Position numbers and translations under genes: made by a program. This document shows, in pieces, positions 1-6,327 of a DNA stretch of 7,723 nucleotides. Each line of letters starts with the position of its first letter. Position 1 is the stretch's first letter. The DNA is from JADKCL01 sp046050405. Its GTDB lineage: Bacteria > Bacteroidota > Bacteroidia > J057 > JADKCL01. The stretch is from the NCBI GenBank assembly GCA_046050405.1, contig JBJOPY010000142.1, forward strand, positions 1 through 7,723, in the 5' to 3' direction. The notes beneath the pieces are model-generated. The model had not been told where the DNA came from. It searched no databases and was given only the letters and a program-made list of their open reading frames with translations.

Positions 1-56
1 ACTGATTCCGAATACATGGTGGCAGGGCCATTCAAACGAGTTCCGGCCACGACTAC

Positions 57-1004
57 GTGGAGATCAGTGTGAACCGCTGCCATGCCATCACTCGCGGGGG
101 TTTTTACATCCATTATCAACCTGAGCTGAATCAGAAGCTGTCTGTAAGCCTGTCGAAAGTCGATTATGATCAGCAGGTGGATTGTGACCTCCTGGTGGTG
201 ATCACGGTGAACTCCGCTGAGCGGATCCCGGTGGGTGCCCCCGATCCAGAGGAGGCTCCCCTGCGCCACCCATTCACCACCCCCCTCTTGCGCTTGGAGG
301 TCGTCTACTCAAGCACCGTGAGCAAAAGTGAACTCCATGGGAACCAGCTCGTGATCGGCAAGGTTTTATGGCGTACCCGCAATTTCTCAGTGGATGAGCA
401 GTATGTGCCCGCCTGCGCCGTCACGGCGGCCCATCCGGTACTGCTCAACAGGTATTCGGAGATCGAAAAATTGCAGAACACCCTGCGCAAGGCCGCCATC
501 GACATTGTGCAGAACATCCATCTGAAGGCGTCGCAGAATCGCCCTGACTATGATCCAGAGCTCGCCCGAAACACCGCCAAGCTCAGCACGGTCATCGTCG
601 ATTACCTGGCCGACGGTTTATTTGCCTTCAAGAACACCTTTAAATCCTCCCCGCCGATCCTGATCGTGGAATATGTGTCGCGGCTTGCCGGGCGCCTGTC
701 GGCAGTGCTGAGCCTGATGCCCGGCGCGGAGCGGGAGCGCCTGCTCACCTATTACTCGCAATGGACGAACATCCAGCCGATGAAGTTCTCGGCAGACCTG
801 AACGGTGTGGCAGAGGTGCAATTCGACCACCTCAACCTGGAGATCAGCACCCGCCTGGCCCTCGAAATGATGAACGTGCTCACGGGGCTCTGGAGCCACC
901 TGAGCGGGCTGGAGTTCATCGGGAAGACCGGCGACAACCTCGTGATGGGTGTCAACAATGAGCATCGCAACCATGCGACGACTCGCCACAGTGTATTGGA
1001 CTAA
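57..1004 (+). CDS. tssK: TssK-like T6SS(iii) baseplate protein, 5' part missing or broken
   Basis: Probable C-terminal two thirds of a TssK protein, the adaptor that joins the T6SS baseplate to the membrane complex in the cytoplasm. Seen: a beta-rich stretch with CHAITRGGFYIHY just after the start, the tract DEQYVPACAVTAAHP (about residues 113-127), matching the YIPPC-like segment I associate with T6SS(iii) TssK, then a helical half with SPPILIVEY (about 198-206) and a C-terminal LEFIGKTGDN. TssK proteins usually run to about 400 residues or more; here only 315 are readable from a GTG at 57. Similarity-like sequence continues in frame upstream to base 6 (SSGHDYVEIS), but a TGA at 3-5 blocks that frame, so GTG 57 is a formal start and not a convincing one. 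The gene ends 13 bases before the tssO-like gene. The family call rests on recalled motifs and on the tssO-tssP-tssR context. Confidence 0.68.
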   Translation: MEISVNRCHAITRGGFYIHYQPELNQKLSVSLSKVDYDQQVDCDLLVVITVNSAERIPVGAPDPEEAPLRHPFTTPLLRLEVVYSSTVSKSELHGNQLVIGKVLWRTRNFSVDEQYVPACAVTAAHPVLLNRYSEIEKLQNTLRKAAIDIVQNIHLKASQNRPDYDPELARNTAKLSTVIVDYLADGLFAFKNTFKSSPPILIVEYVSRLAGRLSAVLSLMPGAERERLLTYYSQWTNIQPMKFSADLNGVAEVQFDHLNLEISTRLALEMMNVLTGLWSHLSGLEFIGKTGDNLVMGVNNEHRNHATTRHSVLD

Positions 1005-1017
1005 CCCTGAAGAATAG

Positions 1018-1536
1018 ATGAAGGCACTGAATCGCAAGGAACGGCTGCAGATGAAATGGACCATCGGCGCATTGTTCGTACCGATGATTCTCATCACTGC
1101 CGCGGGAGCGACGGTGCATTTCAGGATCCTCTCCCTGCAGGTGGGAGACTTGGAGGCCAAGGAGGCCCATTATCAGAACATCTTCGAGGCGCAGGCCAAA
1201 AAGGGATTCGTCATGGACCAGGTGATCAGAAATCTGGGCATCCTGGAGGATTCTAATCTCACGGTCGGCAAGCACCAGGCCACCCAGGCGACGATCAACA
1301 GCCACCTTCGGGAATTGGCAGCCATCGACCCTGTCCGGCAAGACACCTCCGGCCCCCACCTGGACCGTCTGCCGCCCCTCTATGACAGCTTGGCGAGCGA
1401 TGTCAAGATCATCCAAGGGTTACGGGATTCAATCATCACGAGCAATGTCGGGATCGGGTTTCAGAAGCTGCAGATGCAGGAGTGCATGGACGCCTGGGAC
1501 AGGAAAGTGGAACAAAAAAAGAAGGCAGGGAAATGA
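1018..1536 (+). CDS. tssO: TssO-like T6SS(iii) membrane-complex protein
   Basis: A 172-residue inner-membrane protein that starts MKALNRKER, the N-terminal pattern I recall for the TssO family, followed by one membrane helix at about residues 14-35. The rest is a periplasmic, largely helical and charged region (about 36-172) likely to form coiled coil. The short basic N-terminus should lie in the cytoplasm by the positive-inside rule. In Bacteroides fragilis TssO is one of five essential parts of the T6SS membrane complex (TssNQOPR). The position directly after the TssK-like gene and before PKD and TssR genes supports the call. The C-terminus is lysine-rich (KVEQKKKAGK) and contains the heptamer A AAA AAG in the reading phase that favours -1 slippage. 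The stop overlaps the start of the next gene as ATGA, so translation of the two is probably coupled. Confidence 0.72.
   Translation: MKALNRKERLQMKWTIGALFVPMILITAAGATVHFRILSLQVGDLEAKEAHYQNIFEAQAKKGFVMDQVIRNLGILEDSNLTVGKHQATQATINSHLRELAAIDPVRQDTSGPHLDRLPPLYDSLASDVKIIQGLRDSIITSNVGIGFQKLQMQECMDAWDRKVEQKKKAGK
1515..1521 (+). promoter_or_regulatory. possible -1 slippage heptamer A AAA AAG at the end of tssO
   Basis: The seven bases lie in the tssO phase as cAA AAA AAG, the same heptamer and phase as the classical dnaX frameshift site. A -1 shift here enters the frame of the next gene, which is open from this point, and would give a fused TssO-next-protein product. An AGGA lies 10 bases upstream at 1501-1504. 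Only a weak GGGA/TCCC stem (1528-1531 with 1542-1545) follows. The A7 run could also allow RNA polymerase slippage. The same heptamer recurs at 1556-1562 by virtue of a Lys-rich stretch, so chance is a serious alternative. Confidence 0.25.
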
Positions 1537-1985
1537 GCAGCTCCCAGATATCTGAAAAAAAGAAGCGCCGCTGGGCCTACGCCCTGATCACAGCCTTCTG
1601 GGTCTTGGTCACATTCGTGGTGATCCAACAGCTCTCCTCCAAGGTGGAGGCGGATGTCGAACAGCGGCGCATGGGCCTCCGGCTCAAGGCCAGGATCATG
1701 GAAATCGAGGAAACCCTGATGGCGCAATACCTGGCGACCTCCAGGAAGATCAGGACCACCCAGTTCCAGTTCTACCAGATGTATAAAATCGATGATTTGC
1801 GGGTGAATGTGAAAGAGATGGGTCAGATCGCCGCCGATGTCGCACAGCAGGCCAGGCATGCCATGGCCATCTCGAACCTGCTCATCAATGCCCAGCAAAT
1901 GCATGTGACGAGGGTGCGCAACCTTGAGGAGTTCTCAGACCTGGTGAAACAATGCAAGGAGGGATCCCAGCTCTTGCAACAGTAG
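1533..1985 (+). CDS. small single-pass membrane protein, possible second TssO-like or T6SS membrane-complex subunit
   Basis: A 150-residue protein with a basic N-terminus (EKKKRR, residues 8-13), one membrane helix at about 14-31, and a helical, probably coiled-coil periplasmic region to the end. I do not recognise a family directly. The architecture and length mirror the TssO-like protein just upstream, and it sits between tssO and tssP, so it is either a diverged TssO paralogue or another membrane-complex part. It has no cysteine near the N-terminus and therefore is not a TssQ-type lipoprotein. I chose the ATG at 1533 because it overlaps the tssO stop as ATGA and leaves a sensible N-terminus before the helix; the frame is also open upstream (an ATG at 1482), which would place the start inside tssO. 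The next gene begins 3 bases after its stop. Confidence 0.7.
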   Translation: MSSSQISEKKKRRWAYALITAFWVLVTFVVIQQLSSKVEADVEQRRMGLRLKARIMEIEETLMAQYLATSRKIRTTQFQFYQMYKIDDLRVNVKEMGQIAADVAQQARHAMAISNLLINAQQMHVTRVRNLEEFSDLVKQCKEGSQLLQQ

Positions 1986-1988
1986 CTT

Positions 1989-3125
1989 ATGGTGCATCGG
2001 CAGGAATATCGGCTGTATTGGGTGATCTGGGGGGCAATCCCCATCCTGATCGTCATGCTCCTGCAATACACGAAGGTGCTCCGTCAGCAGCCCGTAGTCG
2101 CCATCGTGGTCACAGACTCAATCCCTGACTACCTGAAGATGGTCGGCGAGCCCATCTCGATCGGATTCCGGGTGGAAGGCATCGACTCATCGCACCTGAA
2201 GGCCACATGGTGGTTCGGAGATTCAGTCCTGCTTCTGCAGTCTGCGCCTCCCGACTCTGGCGAAGTGATCCTGAAGTCCCGCGTCGAATGGAAATCCGTG
2301 GACACCAGTGCGACCGGCCTTGGAATCGAGATTCATTTCGATACCCTCCCTGCCAGGAACCGCATCCTCTGGCGGAAAGCCAGGGAATCCCACGACCGAC
2401 AGGTGACCGTGAGATTCCGCGCCAAAGGCCGCTACGGGATCAAACTGATGCTGGTGGACACCCTTCGCGGCGATACCTTGGTGAAGGAGCAGTTTGTGGA
2501 CATCGTGGCCGCGATGCCGAAATATCCCGGCGACACCATGGTCAAGATCATCGGGCCCTCCACCGGATACGTCGGCGAGGAATTGGTCTTCTCGGCCACT
2601 GGCACCCAGCTACAATACTGGAATTGGGAATTCGGGGATGTCGGCAGCCAGACCTCCAATCAGCCACAGGTGGTGCACAGCTATGAGTCGGAAGGCAAGT
2701 ATGTCGTTCGGTTCTCCACCACCAACCCCGACCGCGTGCTGGAGCATACGGTCGAGATCTTCCCTACGTGGAATGCCGACTCCATTGCGGCGGACACCAT
2801 GGGCCCGCCAGAAGACCTCACGGAGAGATACGCTCGGGAGATCAAAAACTGGTTGCAGGAGATCGCCAACACCTCCACCGCTGCCACCGACCGATTCTAT
2901 CAACTGAAGGACATCATCAAGCAGGGATACCTCTCCAACCGTATGCGCACGGTCTATGTCTGGGTTAACGAAGACGATCCAGTGGACTTCGACAGCTATT
3001 GCCAGCAGATCCACTGGCTGAGGGGGGAGCTGGTGATCGAGAAGGTCGATTTCGATTGGGTGGGCGACTCGACGCTTCGGCGCGTGGGTGCATTGCGCAT
3101 TCAGCAGCATAACGTGATAGAATAA
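1989..3125 (+). CDS. tssP: TssP-like T6SS(iii) membrane-complex protein with PKD domains
   Basis: A 378-residue protein with a single N-terminal membrane helix (about residues 9-28) and a periplasmic remainder. A clear PKD fold lies at about 170-255: GEELVFSATG, then WNWEFGD (211-217), then VVHSYESEGKYVVRFS. An earlier segment at about 40-165 repeats the hallmarks more loosely, with GEPISIGFRVEG, WWFGD (74-78) and GRYGIKLMLVDT, so I read it as a second, diverged PKD-like domain with a long insertion. The last 120 residues are an alpha/beta region I do not recognise. TssP is one of the five TssNQOPR proteins of the Bacteroidota T6SS membrane complex; a PKD-bearing membrane protein between tssO and tssR is the expected place for it. 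It starts 3 bases after the previous stop and ends 4 bases before tssR. Confidence 0.68.
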   Translation: MVHRQEYRLYWVIWGAIPILIVMLLQYTKVLRQQPVVAIVVTDSIPDYLKMVGEPISIGFRVEGIDSSHLKATWWFGDSVLLLQSAPPDSGEVILKSRVEWKSVDTSATGLGIEIHFDTLPARNRILWRKARESHDRQVTVRFRAKGRYGIKLMLVDTLRGDTLVKEQFVDIVAAMPKYPGDTMVKIIGPSTGYVGEELVFSATGTQLQYWNWEFGDVGSQTSNQPQVVHSYESEGKYVVRFSTTNPDRVLEHTVEIFPTWNADSIAADTMGPPEDLTERYAREIKNWLQEIANTSTAATDRFYQLKDIIKQGYLSNRMRTVYVWVNEDDPVDFDSYCQQIHWLRGELVIEKVDFDWVGDSTLRRVGALRIQQHNVIE

Positions 3126-3129
3126 AAGA

Positions 3130-5568
3130 ATGAAGGCTAGGCTCCTATCTCTGATCTTGGCACTGGCATTGGCCGGCGGAGGGAGACTTGACGCTCAGCT
3201 CAGCCTATTCAGCCGCATCCGCAAGCTGCCCTCGAACCGGCTGTACCCAATGGCGACAAGCAGCATTTCCAAACAAAGGAAACAAGGCCAGAAAATCAAC
3301 ACCCAATGGCTCGCCTTCTCCGACCGCGAAAAGAATGTCACCTTCGCGGATCCCTATGGCAGGGAGAAATTGACCAAGCTGAATTTCCTGCAACCCCTGC
3401 TGGTCGTCAAGTCGCGCCACGGCTACTGCAAGGTCGTGGCCTACGACCGCGGCATTCTCGCAGGGCCCGGCTTGGTGGAGGCCCTGTTTGGGATCCCCAT
3501 GAAGAAGTACCGGATCGCCGAGCGGAAGAAGGTGAAATACCTCGGCTGGGTACCGGAGGCCCAGCTCCTGCACTCGCCCAATTCCCTTGTCGATTCCTGC
3601 AACCTGCGGCCACTTCAATATTATGCGACGGTGAATGCCACGGCGCTGGTGAACCATCGCAGTCAATTTCTGGAGAAGGACTCCGTCCTGATGACCCATT
3701 TCCCCGGCTACCGCAAGCAAGTTGCCGAGAAGGCCCTCGTCAATGACTGGTTCTATGTCTATAAGCAGCTCGACCGCCCCAGGCAATACCTGATCGGCAC
3801 CGAGCCGTGGATCGACCCAGACTCCGCACGCGGATCCTTCGGATGGGTGTCAGCGGAGGTGCTGCTTCCCCGGCCCCAAAACATGATGCTTCTGCCCTTC
3901 ACCTCCACCGCCACGGACTCCGCCGTCGGCGCCCGGGTGCCGCCTGTGGGCTGGAAGGTTCCCAAGCTGAGGCGGCAGGCCCTGGAGAAAAACATCATCG
4001 ACCTCAGCAAGCATCCCTTCCCCTTCCGCAACGAATGGATGCTGCCCGTGTACATCCCGGTCGCCCACCGGTTCGACTCCGTGACCCGGAGGTTGCCGAC
4101 CTACGTGCCGGACGACCTGATCGACATCCAGGAGAGCCGTGTTTACAATTGCATAGGCTACCCCATCTCGTACCCGTCCTACGAGGCACTGCAGCAGCAG
4201 ATGAAGAACATCAACATCGTGGTGGTCTTCGAGGATGGGAAGGAGGGAAAGGAGTCCCTGCGCAACATGATCTCCTCCTTCCAAGACCTTTCCCAGACGG
4301 TGCAATCGGAGAATTTCGAAAAGTTCAGATTCCACTATGCCGCGATCGGCTACATGGACCGCTGGATCTCCGACAGCCTGAGCTGGACCCCTTCCTTCTC
4401 GAACTGGCTGAAATTCATCCAAAAGAAGGCCGAAGACAATTCCATGGAATATGCCTCGAACGAGCATGTGATGCTCAGGGGAATCCACGATGCGGCAAAG
4501 CTCCTCCAAGGAAAGGAAAGGGAGCACAATATCGTGCTGGTGATCGGATCCAAGATCAACCCGAAGGTCTTCCCGAGGCTGTTCGACCGTGTCGCGGACA
4601 AATTGTCCAAGGCGTCGGCAAATGTGCTGTTCCTGCAAACGACGGCGGGGAGATCCCAGAGCTATTCTGACTATGTCCTGCAGGCCAAGCGGATCCTCGA
4701 CGAGGTCGGGGTCCAATCCCGGGGATTCCGGCAGCAAATCATCGTGGACAATCGGCTGGTGAAGTACCGCAATGACTTGAAGTACATGAACGAATGCGGA
4801 AATGGGTTCCTGTATGACTTTCCTGCAAAAAGCATGCAAAAAGGGGGGCTGTTTTTCCCGAGCAACACAGGAGTCCTCTGCCCGAACTTGCTGAAATCTG
4901 TGCTGGACACCCTGCTGGAGCAGGTCAGAATCGACCATCAGCTCGTGCTCACAGGTCTGCGGGACAAGTTCGCGAACCTGCGGCGCACGAAGCAAAATGT
5001 GAATCCCCGGCTGAAGATGATCCTGGAGGAGCAGGGGCTCGTGGGTCTGCCCGACCAATATGCCAATGCCTACGACGATCGGTTCTTCGTGGAGGCGGAA
5101 GTGAACTTCGATCCCAGTCGCCCGTACTTCAAACCCTGCTACCTGGTGCGGGAGGATGCCTTCGCGACCCTGGTGCAGCAACTGCGCCGGATCGTGATCG
5201 ACCCCAGGGTGGACGGCAACGGGGACTCCCAGATCAATTTCATGGACCGCCGCCGCTGGTCCCGCGAATTGCGGCACACCTACCTCGACCGAAACCGCTT
5301 CTACGGTGCCAAGGGTGCCGTCTCCGGAGTACCCCTGGCCAGGGTCATCTTCATGGAGACAGGATTCCCGGTGAACAACGATTATTTCCAACAGGTGACC
5401 ATTCGGAGCGTTGCCCGCAAGGCCGAGCAGGAGGAGCTGCTGCCAGCGATCCTCCGCTTTTACCGCAGCATCCTGCGCATGGAGGCCTATACCTCCGAGC
5501 ATCCCGAGGCGGTGGTCCAGCGCGGCACCCATCAGTACTACCTCATCCCGATGGAAATACTCCCCTAA
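3130..5568 (+). CDS. tssR: TssR-like T6SS(iii) periplasmic membrane-complex protein
   Basis: An 812-residue exported protein, the usual size of TssR, the largest part of the Bacteroidota T6SS membrane complex. A signal peptide occupies residues 1-22 (basic start, hydrophobic core, LDA before Q23); there is no lipobox cysteine. Two beta-rich SH3-like segments follow, each closing with a GWV motif: GWVPEAQLL from 139 and GWVSAEVLL from 238. A central alpha/beta domain (about 340-560) looks von Willebrand A-like: strand INIVVVFEDG at 361-370, a helix, and strand IVLVIGS at 468-474. The metal-site DxSxS is degenerate there (D369-G-K-E-G). In the C-terminal part, D695 to D706 reads DGNGDSQINFMD, an EF-hand/dockerin-like loop. 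Six cysteines are spread through the protein. It is flanked by a tssP-like gene 4 bases upstream and an unrecognised membrane protein 12 bases downstream. Confidence 0.8.
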   Translation: MKARLLSLILALALAGGGRLDAQLSLFSRIRKLPSNRLYPMATSSISKQRKQGQKINTQWLAFSDREKNVTFADPYGREKLTKLNFLQPLLVVKSRHGYCKVVAYDRGILAGPGLVEALFGIPMKKYRIAERKKVKYLGWVPEAQLLHSPNSLVDSCNLRPLQYYATVNATALVNHRSQFLEKDSVLMTHFPGYRKQVAEKALVNDWFYVYKQLDRPRQYLIGTEPWIDPDSARGSFGWVSAEVLLPRPQNMMLLPFTSTATDSAVGARVPPVGWKVPKLRRQALEKNIIDLSKHPFPFRNEWMLPVYIPVAHRFDSVTRRLPTYVPDDLIDIQESRVYNCIGYPISYPSYEALQQQMKNINIVVVFEDGKEGKESLRNMISSFQDLSQTVQSENFEKFRFHYAAIGYMDRWISDSLSWTPSFSNWLKFIQKKAEDNSMEYASNEHVMLRGIHDAAKLLQGKEREHNIVLVIGSKINPKVFPRLFDRVADKLSKASANVLFLQTTAGRSQSYSDYVLQAKRILDEVGVQSRGFRQQIIVDNRLVKYRNDLKYMNECGNGFLYDFPAKSMQKGGLFFPSNTGVLCPNLLKSVLDTLLEQVRIDHQLVLTGLRDKFANLRRTKQNVNPRLKMILEEQGLVGLPDQYANAYDDRFFVEAEVNFDPSRPYFKPCYLVREDAFATLVQQLRRIVIDPRVDGNGDSQINFMDRRRWSRELRHTYLDRNRFYGAKGAVSGVPLARVIFMETGFPVNNDYFQQVTIRSVARKAEQEELLPAILRFYRSILRMEAYTSEHPEAVVQRGTHQYYLIPMEILP

Positions 5569-5580
5569 ATCCAGTGCACG

Positions 5581-6327
5581 ATGGCAGAAGAAATGCTCCA
5601 TGACCGAATCCTGCGCTTGGCCTTCCTGGCCGATGTGGATCGCCCTGCACAGCTGACCACGGAGGATGTATTCTGGAGGCTGGAGGATGCGCAGCTGAGC
5701 CTGGTGCAGATCAAGGACTGCCTGGAATGGCTGGTGCGGCAGGGAGACATGGTGCTGGACCGGAGCAAGTACAGCCTGGGAAAGGCGAAGTTCTTCGAAC
5801 TGAAGCGGCAGTTTGCCCATGTGGGTTCCAGGGGCATCAGCATTTGGCTGGCGCCCATCGCACCCATCCACATCCCCTTGCCAGCACCGGAGATCGCATC
5901 CGTACCGGTGGCCTTCATGGCGCCTCCCGAGGCAGCGCCCGGGGAATTGCCGGTGGCATCCGTTGCCCATGAACCAGAGCCTCTCGCAGTCCCCATGGTG
6001 GAGGAGTCTCCCCCAGATTCCCAGGAGAGCCCCCCGGTGGCGCCGATGACAATTTCCCACGAGGAGGTACCCCCTGCCGCAATGGAGGCCGTGCTGCATC
6101 CTCCTGCATCCACCATACGCGGCCTTCGGATTCTCATCGGCGTTCAAGCCGCCTTGCTCGTCGCCCTCATCGCGGTGTGGCTCGTCCGGTTGTCCGAGAC
6201 CCCCTTCTCCATGGTCGAGGCCTTGGGGCTGGGATTGGGCAGCGTGCTGTGCGCAGGGCAGTGGATCCTCGCACGAACATTGAGATCGGGCATACAGCAA
6301 ACGGCAATGCGGAGGGGCGAATCATGA
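5581..6327 (+). CDS. unrecognised protein: winged-helix-like domain, Pro-rich linker, two membrane helices
   Basis: I do not recognise this 248-residue family. Residues 1-75 look like a winged-helix fold: a first helix (DRILRLAFLAD), LTTEDVFWRLED, a recognition-type helix with IKDCLEWLVRQGDMVLD, then a wing SKYSLGKAKFFEL. Residues 90-177 are rich in Pro, Ala, Val and Glu and probably disordered. Two membrane helices lie at about 184-203 and 211-230 with a very short connecting turn, followed by a basic C-terminus (RTLRSGIQQTAMRRGES). This predicts both ends in the cytoplasm. The gene starts 12 bases after tssR and its stop overlaps the PorP-family start as ATGA, so it belongs to the operon. 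It could tether a protein partner or the baseplate to the inner membrane, a role TssN has elsewhere, or sense and regulate; this is inference from layout only. Confidence 0.78.
   Translation: MAEEMLHDRILRLAFLADVDRPAQLTTEDVFWRLEDAQLSLVQIKDCLEWLVRQGDMVLDRSKYSLGKAKFFELKRQFAHVGSRGISIWLAPIAPIHIPLPAPEIASVPVAFMAPPEAAPGELPVASVAHEPEPLAVPMVEESPPDSQESPPVAPMTISHEEVPPAAMEAVLHPPASTIRGLRILIGVQAALLVALIAVWLVRLSETPFSMVEALGLGLGSVLCAGQWILARTLRSGIQQTAMRRGES

Noticed and set aside
618..1416. Overlapping minus-strand open frames opposite tssK and tssO
   Set aside because: Their products show no recognisable fold or signal, and the plus-strand proteins have clear membrane segments and family motifs.
1482..1532. Earlier ATG at 1482 as start of the second small membrane protein
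   Set aside because: It would add 17 residues encoded inside tssO ahead of the normal basic N-terminus, whereas the ATG at 1533 forms a standard ATGA overlap.
1528..1545. GGGA/TCCC hairpin after the slippery heptamer
   Set aside because: Only four base pairs with a 10-base loop; too weak to count as a frameshift stimulator or a terminator.
1555..1561. Second A7 run as an independent recoding site
   Set aside because: A -1 shift there leads into a frame with no plausible product; it is explained by the Lys-rich cytoplasmic N-terminus.
3850..6300. An open frame of 816 codons on the minus strand, opposite tssR and the winged-helix gene
   Set aside because: It crosses two well-supported genes and their junction. 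Its His/Gln/Gly/Leu-rich translation has no domain pattern, as expected for the mirror of GC-rich codons. Long antisense frames are common at this base composition.
6177..6323. Earlier start for the PorP-family gene
   Set aside because: The added residues precede an intact signal peptide, which must be N-terminal, and lie inside the previous gene.
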